This document shows positions 11,000 through 24,026 of a stretch of DNA of 64,000 bases, piece by piece. A program made the position numbers and the translations under genes. Where the stretch lies: positions 1,006,443 through 1,070,442 of the forward strand of contig CM022667.1 of NCBI GenBank assembly GCA_012295275.1. The letters are read 5' to 3'. The notes under the pieces were generated by a model. The model made no database searches. It was not told the origin of the DNA and was given only the letters and a program-made list of their open reading frames with translations. This DNA comes from Chrysomallon squamiferum (taxonomy: Eukaryota; Mollusca; Gastropoda; Neomphalida; Peltospiridae). How positions within the stretch are numbered: position 1 is the stretch's first letter; every line of letters starts with the position of its first letter.

Positions 11000-11695
11000 T
11001 CTCTGTTTGTGTGTGTGAATATATATTAGTAAGTTTGAATATGAGTATGTGTGTACATGTCTGTGATTTTTTCATTACTATTCTGTCATCTCCCTACATC
11101 TCAATATCTTCATCACAAATTTCTCTTCTTGATTGCTTTGTCCTTGATTACACCACCATATTAAAAAAAAAAAAAAATAAAAAAAAAAAAAAAATAAAAA
11201 CCCTGTCAATGCTCAAATCGCAGTCAAAGTGATAATTAACACAATTTAATCCTCGCAAACAACGTTGTGAAATAAAAATGTAATAAACTGGACCTAAATG
11301 GAAGGTTACTGGCCTGTAATGAGAGGTCCTTGTCAGTGTGTCAAAAAGTGCCCACATGAAATCCATTAGTTCTAATTCCAAGCAAAAGTGTTCACATTAG
11401 TCTGGCTAATGCAAGACGACTTCCAGCTTGTCAACAAAGAGTCACAGTGGACACTGGTGTGGTCAGGAGTGGACACTGTCCAGTCAGTCAGTGTTACACA
11501 CAGAGAGTGGGAGTGAATAGGGGATTCGTGAGTGAATCCCCGATGAAGAGAGTTGCAAATTTGACACAAATGGTTCTCCATATTTCAGTTTTTTCTGATA
11601 GTTTTGATAAAACGGGATTTGTGCGAGATAGAAGCTTCTGTTGTGTATTTAACTGTCTGTTTCAAACATAACAAACATGCTTCAACAAATTATCT
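11000..11695. other. Balanced-composition island, candidate conserved non-coding DNA
   Basis: After an A-rich interrupted tract at 11161-11200, the segment 11220-11660 is non-repetitive with ordinary base composition and several short inverted motifs, for example 'gggattcgtgagtgaatcccc' split at 11521. Frames here are below 80 codons and match nothing I recognise. Confidence 0.3.
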
Positions 11696-12862
11696 GATTA
11701 AAGGATTCTAAAAATTACAACATGCAAAATGTGTGTGTGTGTTTGTGTGTGTGTGTCTGTTTAAGAAAATATTCTTGATATGTTTTATGCTAGCCATTTT
11801 TTATTTTTATTTTATTTTATTAGTCTTACAACCAATCTTTACATGTAATAAAGAATCACAATGACAGAATAAGTTTGTGAAAAAAATTCAGAAACAATAT
11901 TTTCCCTTACTGTGTAATGTACATGTGATATTATATCATTTTAGAGATATAAATGACCTGTAATTATTAGATACAAAAACAGATTAAGCAAAAAAAAAAA
12001 ATTAAACAAAAAAAAATGTCTAATTTAAAATTTTTCAATGAATAATGAATGATTTAAATAAATTATATAAATTAAATAAAAAAAAAAAAAATAAAAACAA
12101 TGATAGAGAGAATATAAACAACAACAACAATAATAATAAAGAAAATTTTAAAAATGACCCACTCCCCAAAAAAAGACAATTTGTTTTAAAATATTATACA
12201 GAAAATAATTAACAAAGACTTACAGGTAAAACCAAACAGAAGCCACTGTGTAGACTATCAGTCTACCACTGAAACAGAATTCTTCAAATAAAAGACTTCT
12301 GGTATTTTAACCCTTTCCTTTCTATGAATAAATACGTCCACTCTAAAACTTTTGTTTCTGTTAACTGTGGAAATCATCAGATTTAACACCCCACCCCCAG
12401 GGGCTGGCTTACTCTGTGAGAAGCAGACAGACACACCCTCAGAAACTCCCACACATCACAGTAAACCCAGTACATCCTGCTGTCCTTGGGAATGCAGTGC
12501 AGCTTTGTTGATTTTTTTGCCAGGAGCTATATTTTTTAATTAATGCAGTTAAAAGGGTTAAGTGCTCACATAATTACACAGACAATGTGCAGTACCCAGT
12601 CGGTACTCACTGTTACCTGTTACATCTGTCGCTGTTTTGAAAAATAACTTGGTACACGTGTAACAGCTTGTCCTCGGAAAATGTTCGGTTTTTTATGCTG
12701 TTTGATGTTTTTGGTCTATCGTTTTTTTCATTATCGGAATTGTGATTGTGATTGTGATTGTGATTGGTGAAAAAAGTGAGCAACACTGTTTATAATGATT
12801 TGTTGTATTTAACATTTTTGGCTGGGAGAGTTGTAGAAATTATATGTAATAATAAATGTAAA
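11696..12862. other. Non-coding stretch with a small hexamer repeat
   Basis: A+T-rich at 11760-12200. A more G+C-rich patch lies at 12380-12510. A perfect hexamer repeat (TTGTGA, about four copies) lies near 12735-12763. No gene, RNA or element is recognised. Confidence 0.5.
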
Positions 12863-12930
12863 AAATAAATAAATAAAAAAATTAAATTAAATTAAATTAA
12901 TTAAATAAATAAATAAATAAATAAATATTG
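12863..12930 (+). repeat. (AAAT)/(AAATT) repeat
   Basis: AAAT units give way to AAATT and back to AAAT over about 65 bp. Confidence 0.85.
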
Positions 12931-12980
12931 CTAGGTTTAGTGCATCTCTGTACTTTTTTTATTCTAATATTTCTTCTATT

Positions 12981-13178
<198 letters not shown>

Positions 13179-13179
<1 letters not shown>

Positions 13180-14685
13180 CACAAATAAATATATATAAAA
13201 TATTTTTCTCTATATACATCTAATTACCACAACCACTGAACTATGAAATAAACATCACATATTACCTCTGTGACATAAAACACACAAATATGTTAATAAA
13301 TACAATTACATGTTTTAGTCTGGGGAAAAGCCAACACTCTGAGTTTTGAGAAAATAACCAAGTACTGAATTTGTATTGCAAATATTCAATGTTGTTGCCC
13401 TTGGGTAATTTTTTCTTTTTTTTTTTTTTGTCACCTTTTTTATCAAAATACATGAGGGAAATTAAATGTACCCTCAGTCACTCCTTGAAGAACATGAACA
13501 AATAATTTTACCGAATGATTAGTCAGAATTGCAAAATTGACACAAGGTACAGATATTTTATTTCTAATTCTGTTGTTTAATGTCCAGTTGTGATATTTAT
13601 ACGGTGATAAAATTAAATACTGAAGGGCAGGTTTGAACATATATATATATATATATATATATGTTGTTTTGTTATATTAGTATTGTTATTGTTATCGTTG
13701 TTGGTTATGGTGTTGGTTTTTATTACCATCATTATTTCCTTTATCAAAGTCACAGCAAAACAAGAATCATCTAGATACATTAGAGAGCTTCTTTCAAACA
13801 GAAGAATGCACATTCTGTGAGTCTAAAAATGATCTGATTGGTATTGTTGCAAACAAAACTGTTGTGTCCTGGCAATGAAATGGGGAAACAGAACAAGACA
13901 GAAATTAAGAATAAAAATTAAAAAATTAAAAAAAGATGAATGAAACCAAAGAGAGAAAGAGATTTGTAAGATTTTAGGATTCAGAATTAATAAATCAACA
14001 AACGTCTGTTTTTTTATAACCTTTGCATTTTCAAATTTTATGAAAGTCTGAAGATGCAACTGATGCATCATAAGCATCAAAATTAAAAACTGTTTCCCCT
14101 CCACCCTTGTCAGTCACTCTGATGGTAAGACAAGCCCTTGACAATTTCAATGCAGTTATGTAACTGTGACACCCCATTTTGAATACATGGTTTAGTAGTG
14201 TCTTGAACCATGGAGGAGTGATTTTTTTCTTTTTCTTTTTTTTTTTTTTCTTTTTGTTGAAAATCCAAGTGTGGTGTGGGACAAAAGAAGTTGAGAAAAA
14301 CTTGTCTAGACCGTAACAAAAGTCTTCATTCAATGCTAAACACTGGAGTTTATACTTATTAACTGCTACCAGCTGGTTATCAGCTTTTTGAGACATCCCC
14401 TTGAGTAAACTGAAATTAATACCTCCAAGATGTTTTTAAATTAAAAAAAAAAAAAAAAAAAACTGTAAATTTTTACAACAATATTTAAGTACAGGGTTAT
14501 GTACTACATAACTCCATGCCTATCAGCTGTATGAGACAGGTTTGATATTTTTTTGTATTACACCCCCAGCCAATGTGATTCAATAATTATAATCAAATAC
14601 AGTCATCACTATAAATATACATGGAGAGTTTAGAGTCTGCTGGCTCCAGGCAGTTATTCTAGATGGAGCTACATTTAATATATAT
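13179..14685. other. Non-coding stretch with an (AT)n palindrome
   Basis: A perfect self-complementary AACAT(AT)nGTT lies at about 13637-13667. T and A tracts occur at 13418-13430, 14237-14250 and 14442-14461. The rest is unique A+T-rich DNA without a recognisable gene; a 121-codon minus frame (14031-14396) shows no family signature and contains a poly-Lys run from a T tract. Confidence 0.5.
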
Positions 14686-14689
14686 GAAT

Positions 14690-15260
14690 AATAATGATGA
14701 TGTTGACGATTATGATGGTGGTGATATTGATGATGTTGATGATAGTTCTGATGAAATAGAATGGTAGTGATGTTAATGATGATGATGATAAGAATGATAA
14801 GGTGGGAGCAGTAATGGTGATAGTAAACATGATAATTATAGTGATATTGTTGGCGATGGTAATATTGATGCTGCTGTTTACATAATAATGACATAATGAT
14901 TATTATGATGACCACAGTGTTGGTGGTAAAATTAACAAACATGGTGACAGAGGTGACAATGATGATGATGATGATGGCTATGGTGATGATAATGGAATTC
15001 TTGGTGTTGATGATGTCGGAAATGTTGATGCTAGAAATAACCTAAATGTTGATACTAGTATAACATTAGTAAAATGGTGGCAGCAAAGATGATGATAACA
15101 GTGACGGTGAAACAGATGACAATTATAATGAATATGGTGATGGTGATGTGGTGATAGCAGTGGTAACATTCGGTGCGATAATGACGGTGCTAACTGTGAT
15201 ATTTGCCATAAAAGAGATGAATAAATTATTTCTAATAATAATAAAGCACACGTGATAATA
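14690..15260 (+). repeat. Degenerate GAT/GGT-rich cryptic repeat
   Basis: About 550 bp dominated by GATGAT, GATGGT, GTGATA and TTGATG words without a strict period. It looks like an old trinucleotide tract eroded by mutation. His/Tyr/Ile-rich frames on the minus strand follow from this composition. Confidence 0.75.
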
Positions 15261-15593
15261 ATCACTATAACCACTTGCAAATCAACAAACACACAGCAAT
15301 GAACAACATTGCATAGATACTTTGGAGCAACAAATTACAGTTCTTTTTAATGAAACTGTCTGACAGGAGGGAAGCTGTCTGGACTATTCAGACACATGAA
15401 GTCAATTTAAAATTCAAATATTAGCTGGTACAATTGCAATTACACACAGAGATGTATTGTTCTCGGGTCAGAGAAAATTCTGCTCAGTGGCTTGTTTTTC
15501 ATTATACAGTGGTGAGTTCTGGAATACAGAATAATATTAAATCTCTTGGTTATCCAATACATCAAGAAGGAGAGTTTTGATATTGCAACTTTG

Positions 15594-15652
<59 letters not shown>

Positions 15653-16111
15653 ATCTTTGCTAAAAACTGTTTATTAAGAAAGCCAAAGATATTATATTTC
15701 AGTTTTTAATATTCAAATTTTTGCTTCACACACACACACAAACACACACACACAAACACAGACATACTCACAAGCATGCACAGGCAAACACATATATACA
15801 AACATACACACACCTATGGATATACACATACACACATACAAATACAGAAGAGTGAAACAAGACAAAATTAGTGAGATATTTTAAGCAGGAATTCACAAAT
15901 TCATCTGTCGTATAAATAAATGAAGTTAACCAATAAAGAAATTGTGAAAGAGTTTATGGAAATCCACTTCTCTGTGCTGCGCTGTATTAAATCTACATAT
16001 CTAACTAGCGCCAGACACTTGACTACAACAGCTCAGAAATTTCCATTCAGTGAAAACATCTACTTAGATCTGACAACAGCTCTCAGCACAGTGACACAGT
16101 GACACTGCACA
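15261..16111. other. Non-coding stretch with TG and CA microsatellites
   Basis: A pure (TG)n runs from 15595 to 15647 and a looser CA-rich block from 15727 to 15850. The rest is unique, and no gene is seen. Confidence 0.55.
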
Positions 16112-16275
16112 ACGTGATCAGCATGATGATGTGATCAGCAAGAAAAATGACTTGATGACATGATCAGCAAGAAAAATGACTTGATGATGTGTTCAGGAAG
16201 AAAGATGATTTGTTGATAAATCAGCAAGAAAAATGACAATTATGTGATCAGCAAGAAATATGACTTAATGACTTG
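16112..16275 (+). repeat. 30-bp minisatellite with TGATCAGCA core
   Basis: GATCAGCA or close variants start near 16116, 16133, 16162, 16192 (variant GTTCAGGA), 16219 and 16246. They alternate with 'aagaaaaatgactt'. Spacing is 30 bp in the central copies and 27 bp in the last ones. About five units are present. Confidence 0.8.
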
Positions 16276-17335
16276 ATAGTACAACAGACACTTGAAATAA
16301 TCAATGTTTAAATCTGATTCAAAACATTTAAATATCCCAAATTCATTTTCATTAATAAAATAAATAACATTTTACTGAAAAACTACATGAGTTAACAAAG
16401 TCAAGTAAATATATTTAATAATAATAATAATAAACAAATTTTAAGGGAAAAAAATCATATTTAAAAGAAATTTACTAAATTGTATTTAATAGTGAGAATG
16501 ATAATTCAGTCTTTTTTTTTTTCTTTTCTTTCATAGTTCTTTTTTATTTTAGATTTTTATTTTTTAAATTATTTTTTAAGTCAAAGTATAATTATTATTT
16601 TAATCCCAGTGAATTTCTTTGATATGTAATACAGTTCAAACACAAACAGTATTACATATCTTTACCACAATGTCTAACAATGTCTTTTTTTAATTTAACC
16701 AGCAATTAAAACACAAAACAACTTGTAATACAAACCTACTTCAAATTATTTTCTTTACAAATATATTAAAAATTCACTAGCACAACCTTTTTCCTTCTTT
16801 GGATCCTAACTCCCTTTTTCTTTTCTTTTTTTTTCTTTCTTTCATAAATCCAGTAACATAAATCAGATCAAAAGATACAAAAAAAAAAAAGACAGTTTTA
16901 CAACAATTAAATAGAGTAAAGAAAAAAAAAAGAAAATAAAAAATAAAAAAAATAAGTCTGGTATCGATGCAAAAAGGCTTTTCAACTTTTGAAAAGATAT
17001 GTACTTAGATTCATTACGGAGATTATCTGCTATGCTAAGCTTTGTGTTGCTGAAATGGGAACACCTTGGTTGTTACCTTGGATGTCCTGGTGGGTTTATT
17101 TTGTCCATAAACATACTTTTCCACTTCATTACCTTTGAAGAGCTGCCAGGGAGCTTACTGTTACAACAACAGTGCAATCAGAACAACAGCACACGATCTG
17201 ATACACAGTACTTGTCACTGGTGATTACAGGCCCCTGTGGAGGATGTAATACCTGGTAAGGGGGTGGGTATGCTGCTTGGTTATACTGAACAAAAAAAAG
17301 TTGGGGATGATGTTTGAAATATATTCAGTATTGTG
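16276..17335. other. Non-coding stretch, part balanced composition
   Basis: A+T-rich until about 16980. The segment 17000-17265 is non-repetitive with ordinary composition and an 86-codon frame of unknown identity. I see no splice signals or family motifs that would make it an exon. Confidence 0.4.
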
Positions 17336-17337
<2 letters not shown>

Positions 17338-17380
<43 letters not shown>

Positions 17381-17388
17381 TAATAATG

Positions 17389-17436
<48 letters not shown>

Positions 17437-17587
17437 TTTATAATCATCATCATGACAATATTGTTTTGTTTACTGAATCAATTAAACAGGAATGATGTGA
17501 AAAATGTAATTATTTGTGTGTGAAGTAATAATACTTATCCAGTGGATATGTAAGTAAAAAAAAAAAATAAATAAATAAATAAAAAAA

Positions 17588-17653
<66 letters not shown>

Positions 17654-17740
17654 AAATAAAAGTAAATAAATAATAATTATGGTAAATGAAAAAAATATAA
17701 TAATAATAAAAAAATATAAAATAATTTTACAAAAAACAAA
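17338..17740 (+). repeat. Two (AAT)n arrays
   Basis: (AAT)n at about 17338-17437 with one GAT interruption, and at about 17588-17651, the second flanked by AAAT and AAAAAT units. Poly-Asn and poly-Ile/Leu frames are artefacts. Confidence 0.95.
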
Positions 17741-18319
17741 AAACAAAAACCCCAAAAGCCTAAATTTATTTTAGTATACAGATTAAAGGAAATTAGGGGT
17801 CACATGTTATACAATAACATTCTTCTGTAAAAAAATGATATACATTCAGCTAATGTGATTAACTGACATGAAAATATATATTTCTGTATACTGAATGAAA
17901 AAAATTAATCATCTTATATGAAATATATTTAATAATAATTACAATAAAAACACATGTGGCTGACTGACATGGAGAAAAATTGAGACCATTTTATTTCTGA
18001 AATGAAAGTAAAAATATAATAAAAGTACTATTTTGCCAAAGCCAATGTAAAATCAATTGCATTTATGACATAAAATAAAACTATCATACAGTATTAAAAA
18101 CAAAATCTAAACTAAAACAACTACAAATTTGTTTTGGAACAATGATTATCTTTAAAAACAAGCCTTTGTGTCATAACTTTACATATGTTACAGAAGTAGG
18201 TTACTATCTCCTGTATTTACCAACTATTTACAATAGCTAGATTTTTTTCCTGATAAACTCTATAATTGATCATTAACCAGTGATTAGCCATTCTTTTCTC
18301 TCACTGCCCACCTTTATCT
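17741..18319. other. A+T-rich non-coding stretch
   Basis: Unique A+T-rich DNA. Short phrases such as 'ctgacatg' recur near 17862 and 17964, about 100 bp apart, hinting at old duplication. No gene is seen. Confidence 0.5.
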
Positions 18320-20110
18320 ATATATCTACCTGAAAGTTAATTAGTTTACCTAACTGCAGGTATACTGAAAGAAATACCTGTAGTAAGTCGTGGTCAAATG
18401 CTCATTATACCCAGAGTGTTAGAAGACTAAAAATATTGAAGAAAGATGATCTACCTGGAAATTAATTAGTTTAGACAGGTATAAGTAGTGACAGAAATAT
18501 TGGTAACAGGTATAGGTAATGACAGAAATATTAGTATTAATAACTCATGGTCAAATGCCCATTATAGTAAAGTGTTAGAATACTAAAAGTTTGGACCAAA
18601 TATGATCTACCTGAAAATTAATTAGTTTAGACAGGTATAAATAAGTAGAGAAAGAAATACCTGTAATCAATCACAGTCAAATTTCCATCATATAAAAGAA
18701 ATTCACTGGGATTAAAATAATAGTAGAAATGAGAAACAAATATGATACACCTGATAATTAATTAGTTTACCTAACTGCAGGTAGTGACAGAGACACTTGT
18801 AATTATTTGTGGTCAAGTAAAGAAATTCATTGGGAATTAAATCAGTACTGGAATTAATACCATTTACCTAAGAACAACGATGGTGAAGGGATACACCTGA
18901 AAGTTAATTAATTTACCTGATAAGTTAGTGACAAATAACACCTGTAATTAGTAATGGTCAAATTACTGTCAAGAAATTCACTGGGATTTAAAGTGTTTTG
19001 AAATAATACTAGGTATCTACAGTCAAGATGATCAAATGCTCTACCTGAAAATTAATTAGTTTACCTTACACAGTCAGAGATACCTTTAATTGGTCAAAGT
19101 CAAATGCCTGTCATAGGAAACAAACTCACTGGCATTAAGATGTTAGAAATAATACCAGGTATCTAGAACAAAGATGATCAAATTATCTACCTGAACATTA
19201 ATTAGTTTACCTTACAAAGGTAATGAAAAAATACCTTTATTAAGTCATGTCAGATGCCATAGTCATAGTAAAGAAATTAACTGGGTCTAAAATGTTAGAA
19301 ATAATACTAGGTATCTAGAACAAAAGATGATCAAGTGATTTACCTGTAAGTTAATTCAAAGGTTATCTATAATTAGTCATAAATCACAAGAGATGATCAA
19401 GTGATTTACCTGTAAGTTAATTCAGAGGTTATCTATAATTAGTCATAAATCACAAGAGATGATCAAGTGATTTACCTGTAAGTTAATTCAAAGGTTATCT
19501 ATAATTAGTCATAAATCACAAGAGATGATCAAGTGATTTACCTGTAAGTTAATTCAGAGGTTATCTATAATTAGTCATAAATCACAAGAGATGATCAATG
19601 ATTTACCTGTAAGTTAATTCAAAGGTTATCTATAATTAGTCATAAATCACAAGAGATGATGGGATTTACCTAAAGTTAATTCAAAGGTTATCTATAATTA
19701 GTCATAAATCACAAGAGATGATCAAGTGATTTACCTGTAAGTTAATTCAGAGGTTATCTATAATTAGTCATAAATCACAAGAGATGATCAAGTGATTTAC
19801 CTGTAAGTTAATTCAAAGGTTATCTATAATTAGTCATAAATCACAAGAGATGATCAAGTGATTTACCTGTAAGTTAATTCAAAGGTTATCTATAATTAGT
19901 CATAAATCACAAGGCATTCATATTCAAGAAATTCACTGGGATTAAAGTATCAGAAATAATACTAGGTATCTGGAACAAAGATAATCCCAGCCAATTAGTT
20001 TACCTACTGGCACAAACACCTGTAATTAGTCACGGTCAAATACCTGTCAAAGTAAAGACATTCCACAGACTGTATAAGTGTTAGAAGTAACACGTGAATC
20101 ACGAACAAAG
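18320..20110 (+). repeat. ~147-bp degenerate satellite array
   Basis: The phrase (T/C)ACCTGNAANTTAATTA, usually followed by GTTTACCT, marks monomers starting near 18327, 18452, 18608, 18748, 18895, 19042, 19188 and 19341. A last one lies near 19988. Spacing is mostly 140-156 bp, and 147, 147 and 146 in the best-preserved part. Each monomer continues through 'acctgtaattagtca', 'ggtcaaatg', 'aagaaattcactgggatta', 'agaaataatactaggtatct' and 'aacaaagatgatcaa'. A 66-bp array interrupts the eighth monomer, after which the last monomer resumes in phase. Every monomer carries a TAATTA homeodomain-type core and an ACCTG core. Confidence 0.9.
19325..19913 (+). repeat. Nested 66-bp minisatellite, nine copies
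   Basis: Units start at 19325, 19391, 19457, 19523, 19589, 19654, 19716, 19782 and 19848 and are 66 bp, except one of 65 and one of 62. Two variants, A ('ttcaaagg') and B ('ttcagagg'), appear in the order A B A B A A B A A, as if a 132-bp AB dimer had been copied. The unit equals the end of one 147-bp monomer ('agatgatcaa') joined to the first half of the next, ending 'cataaatcacaag'. It therefore arose by internal deletion of a satellite monomer followed by amplification. Confidence 0.95.
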
Positions 20111-21805
20111 TGATATATTATACTAGAACACTGGAATGGCAACCAAACACACTATTACCCATACTGACAAGTTTTTGTGTTATGGAAACAGTGTTCCAGG
20201 ATTTTCTGCATATTTTTGTCTCCTCTGTATAAAAAAAAAAAAAAAAAAACACCAACATCACCTTCATGAAACAGCCAGGGCTAGTCTTGCAGTACAGTTT
20301 CATATCAGTAGTTTTATCAGAGTCACTGGGTATCCTGGAACCACTGTAAATGACATATTGTAAAATTAGTACAGATGTTAGGATTTTTTTTGTGTGGTGT
20401 TTCGTACGGTTTTATTTTTAAATATATATATATTTATCTGGGGGTGTTTTGTTTTGTTGTTGTTTGGTGCATTGTTTTTATCTCTGCAGTTGTTACTGTC
20501 TGTAGTTTTAGGACTAGCATGGTACTCTGAATATATCAGTCAACATGTATTTAGCAGAAGTGTTAGAAGAAAATATACAGAAAACAGCTTCGGTATAGAA
20601 GTTTTATACATGTGTGTGTATAGGTGTATGACAGTGTATGTGTGTGTTTATGTTATGCTTATATATGTGTATGTATGAATTTATGTGAATGTGAATATGC
20701 ATATATCTGTTTGTATGTTTGTGGGTGTGTACATGCATGTCTGCTGTATGTTTATCTGTATTACTTTTTTTCTGTAGTTGCAATGGTTTCAAAAACAGAC
20801 TTAATTATGAAGAGATAAGTTAATTTTTTTTTCTAAAGTACTAGTGTTAACATTGTCTGGCAAGCAGACCAGACTTGATGGATCAGTATATAAGTATCTG
20901 CTGTTAATAACAAAATATTCAGGTAACTTCAACACAGATAAGACTTACTAATTTGCTTTGGAATTTGCGTTAGTCAGAGCTTTGCTGTGATCTGTTTTCA
21001 GAAGATATAATAATCTTTTGCTTGAAAACAAATGCCTTTAGTGATTATATTGCATTATAATGTGAGACCTGAAGTTTAAAATTAATAATTAAATTTTTTT
21101 TTTTTTTTTAAATAATGGTTAAAAAAAAAAAAAAAAAAAATCAATTTTCAGAAGGTTTGTTCACGTAAAGATATGAAATAAATTTCTGGTGAAAATTGTA
21201 AAATGATAACAAAAACCATAACAAACAATAGCAACTAATATGACAAATATGAATGAGATGATAGTAATAATGTTAAAATGTATGATATGCATGTGTATGT
21301 TGTATGATGCATATTTCATTTACATACTGACATACATTTATATTCTGCAAAAACTGTACACTACAAACAATGAAATATGATAACTAAATAAATTTCTATA
21401 TTTTGTGGCACAGACCAAATATATAGCTTTTGGGGAATGGAACTGTATTTACTTTGATAAATTATTTGTGAACAAAAATATGTACAGACACATTCAAACA
21501 CAAACACTGTTCAAAATTACTTCTTTATTGCTTAATTGCTGGTTTAGATCTTAAAAGACCATTTTGAAAATGGTTTTCATTTTTAAAAAATCAAAAAAAA
21601 ACCCACATGATTGTTGTTATTTAAGAACTATTTTGTATTGATGTATAGTTTTTGTAGCCAACAACCAAATAAATAATCTTCAGGGCAGTGAGTGGTGAAA
21701 TAAATCAGATAATTTCATTTAATTTTTGTATTATTTGGAAAACAACCATTCTAATCTTTGCTGGATAAAGTTGATATCTTAAAACAGTGATAAGTCATTC
21801 CCTAT
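20111..21805. other. Non-coding stretch with TG/TA-rich block
   Basis: Contains a TG/TATG-rich block at 20608-20760 and poly-A/T tracts near 20230-20248, 21095-21108 and 21122-21140. Nothing coding or structural is recognised. Confidence 0.5.
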
Positions 21806-21815
21806 ATGTGTGTGA

Positions 21816-21869
<54 letters not shown>
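21806..21869 (+). repeat. (TG)n microsatellite
   Basis: Nearly pure (TG)n with one AA interruption near its start. Confidence 0.95.
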
Positions 21870-21873
<4 letters not shown>

Positions 21874-22860
21874 GTGGTTTTTTGTGTGTAAGATGCTTGT
21901 GTGATTCTGTTAAACATGAAGGACAGTAAACAATTTAACTTTTTTTTTTTTTTATGAATGTTATCCATAATAACTATATTCCAGTTATCTAGTTTAATTT
22001 AATTTTCAATAGTTAATTTTCACCATTCTCAAATTCGGAATATATTTCTTGTTATTCCAGTGATATTTCAGAGCAGAGACACCCAGAATAACACGTAATA
22101 TTCTGTACTCATTCCCTTGTTACTATCTTAGTTAGTTATTCAGAAAACCACACATATATCACACACAATCTATCTCAATGAGTCTGTTGGGAAAAATATA
22201 AGTTTCTAAAAAAATTAAAAAAAATAAAAAGACAAATTGGTTGTCAGCATTCACAAATGATCAACATCCATGCACTGAACGATAATTGCATTTAGATAGC
22301 AAGTGAGTGTTATCTAACAGTATTGAATAAAACTTGTATTACATACTGATAATATTAAGTAATAACAGTATTACACTGCCATTTGTATTACATATAAAAT
22401 AAAACGTGTGTCACACGTTAAGTAATAACTGTTATGTAATAATAAATCCTGTTGCATTTTATATTTAACTGTATTAAATAAAAAAGCTGTATTACATATT
22501 AATAATGTTCTTGTAATAACTGTCAGTTATCTGACAAATGTTCTGCACATCCAGAATCTTTATCTGATGTGTTTCTGACTGGAAGTGTTGGGATTTCTGA
22601 ATTTTTCGTATCTCTGAATATAAGTTATATGGCCTGAGAACAGGATCTATATCTAAATTCCATTTTGTATTTTTCCATCAACAGCTTACACAAATAATCT
22701 ACAGGATTTTTATATATACAAATATTTTTAATAATTTTTTGTGCTCTTATCAGATTTTGCAAATTTCAAAGAAAGGTTCCTCAACATATATATTTTACAT
22801 GTATGATTCATTAAAAAGTACTTGTATTATTTTTGTATGTAGAGCCTATATTTATTTATT
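21870..22860. other. A+T-rich non-coding stretch with an ACGTG palindrome
   Basis: AACGTGTG-T-CACACGTT at 22403-22419 is a perfect palindrome around one base. It contains two facing ACGTG cores, of the type used by bHLH-PAS factors. Around it, 'gtattacata' recurs near 22338, 22386 and 22490, and 'taataactg' recurs too, suggesting a degenerate repeat at 22310-22530. No gene is seen. Confidence 0.45.
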
Positions 22861-22863
22861 GAT

Positions 22864-22908
22864 TTAGTTAGTTAGTTGGTTAGTTAGTTAGTTAGTTAGA
22901 TAGTTATT
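22864..22908 (+). repeat. (TTAG)n tetranucleotide repeat
   Basis: About ten TTAG units with one TTGG and one ATAG variant. Confidence 0.9.
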
Positions 22909-23055
22909 TTCTCTTACCATCACCCAGGAGCCAGGTACTTTTGTGTTAGGATTCTGTTAAACATTTATTCCTTGATTCATATTGTATACTGACTCACAAA
23001 ATGTAGGGGTCATATATTTTTTCAATCAGATTTTAATTAGGAAGTGCTTTTAATA

Positions 23056-23056
23056 A

Positions 23057-23135
<79 letters not shown>

Positions 23136-23160
23136 ATGATGATGATGATGATAATAATGG
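23056..23160 (+). repeat. (AAT)n switching to (GAT)n
   Basis: (AAT)n up to about 23098 changes directly into (GAT)n to about 23150. One A to G change at the boundary unit has been propagated. Confidence 0.95.
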
Positions 23161-23987
23161 TGATGAAACCAAAAATTACGTTTTCAAAAAAATTAAGATA
23201 TTATACATAAAACAAAGTATTATAGATATTTAAAAGTTTCTAACTAATTACTGAAATCAACATCTGTTATCACCAAGTCATATTAATGCAGAAATATTAA
23301 ACAGAAATAAATATTATCTTTGAAGTATGCAAACTAATAAAGCCAGAACGCAAAACAGGAAACTGCAACAGTTATTTCCCTTGGGTATTTTTCAGTATTA
23401 TTATAATTATTATTATTTCTTTAGAGGAACAGTAAATCATGCAGAATGTAAGATAACTTTGTCATGGTGCTCAGGGATGAACTAAATAATTAAAATGCTG
23501 TCACATTTTATTATTATTATTGTGATTATTTATTAATTCTTAGTAAAAATTTAGCTCTCTTATGCAGTTATTCTTATTATTATATTATTTATGTAATGAT
23601 TTTTGATGTTGCTCTTTGTTTTCCCTGAGGTTTCAAAACTGTTTTTCTAAACTGGTTTTATTTTAGGAAGTTAAAAATGTAATATTTTATATATGCTACA
23701 AAGGATAGAATGCTGATTGCAAGAAGATATTGCATTTCCCATATAACATCAGATGAGTAAAACTGATATTTTAAAACAGTAGCCAGGTATTTCTTATATC
23801 CTGCAGTCCTAAATAATGTAAAAACTGAGATCACTGTTTTTTATCTTAGTATGGACTACATAAACTTTACATCAATAAAGAGATAATTTTTAATTTTCAA
23901 TGATTTTTTTGTTATTTTTTAAAATGAAACCCATTTTTGAAAATGCATTTTTAACATCTAAGCCAGTAATTAAACACTGAAGAAATA

Positions 23988-24026
<39 letters not shown>

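Noticed and set aside
18320-20110. CRISPR-like array because of regularly spaced repeats
   Set aside because: The whole unit repeats, with no variable spacers between short identical repeats, and the DNA has eukaryotic character.
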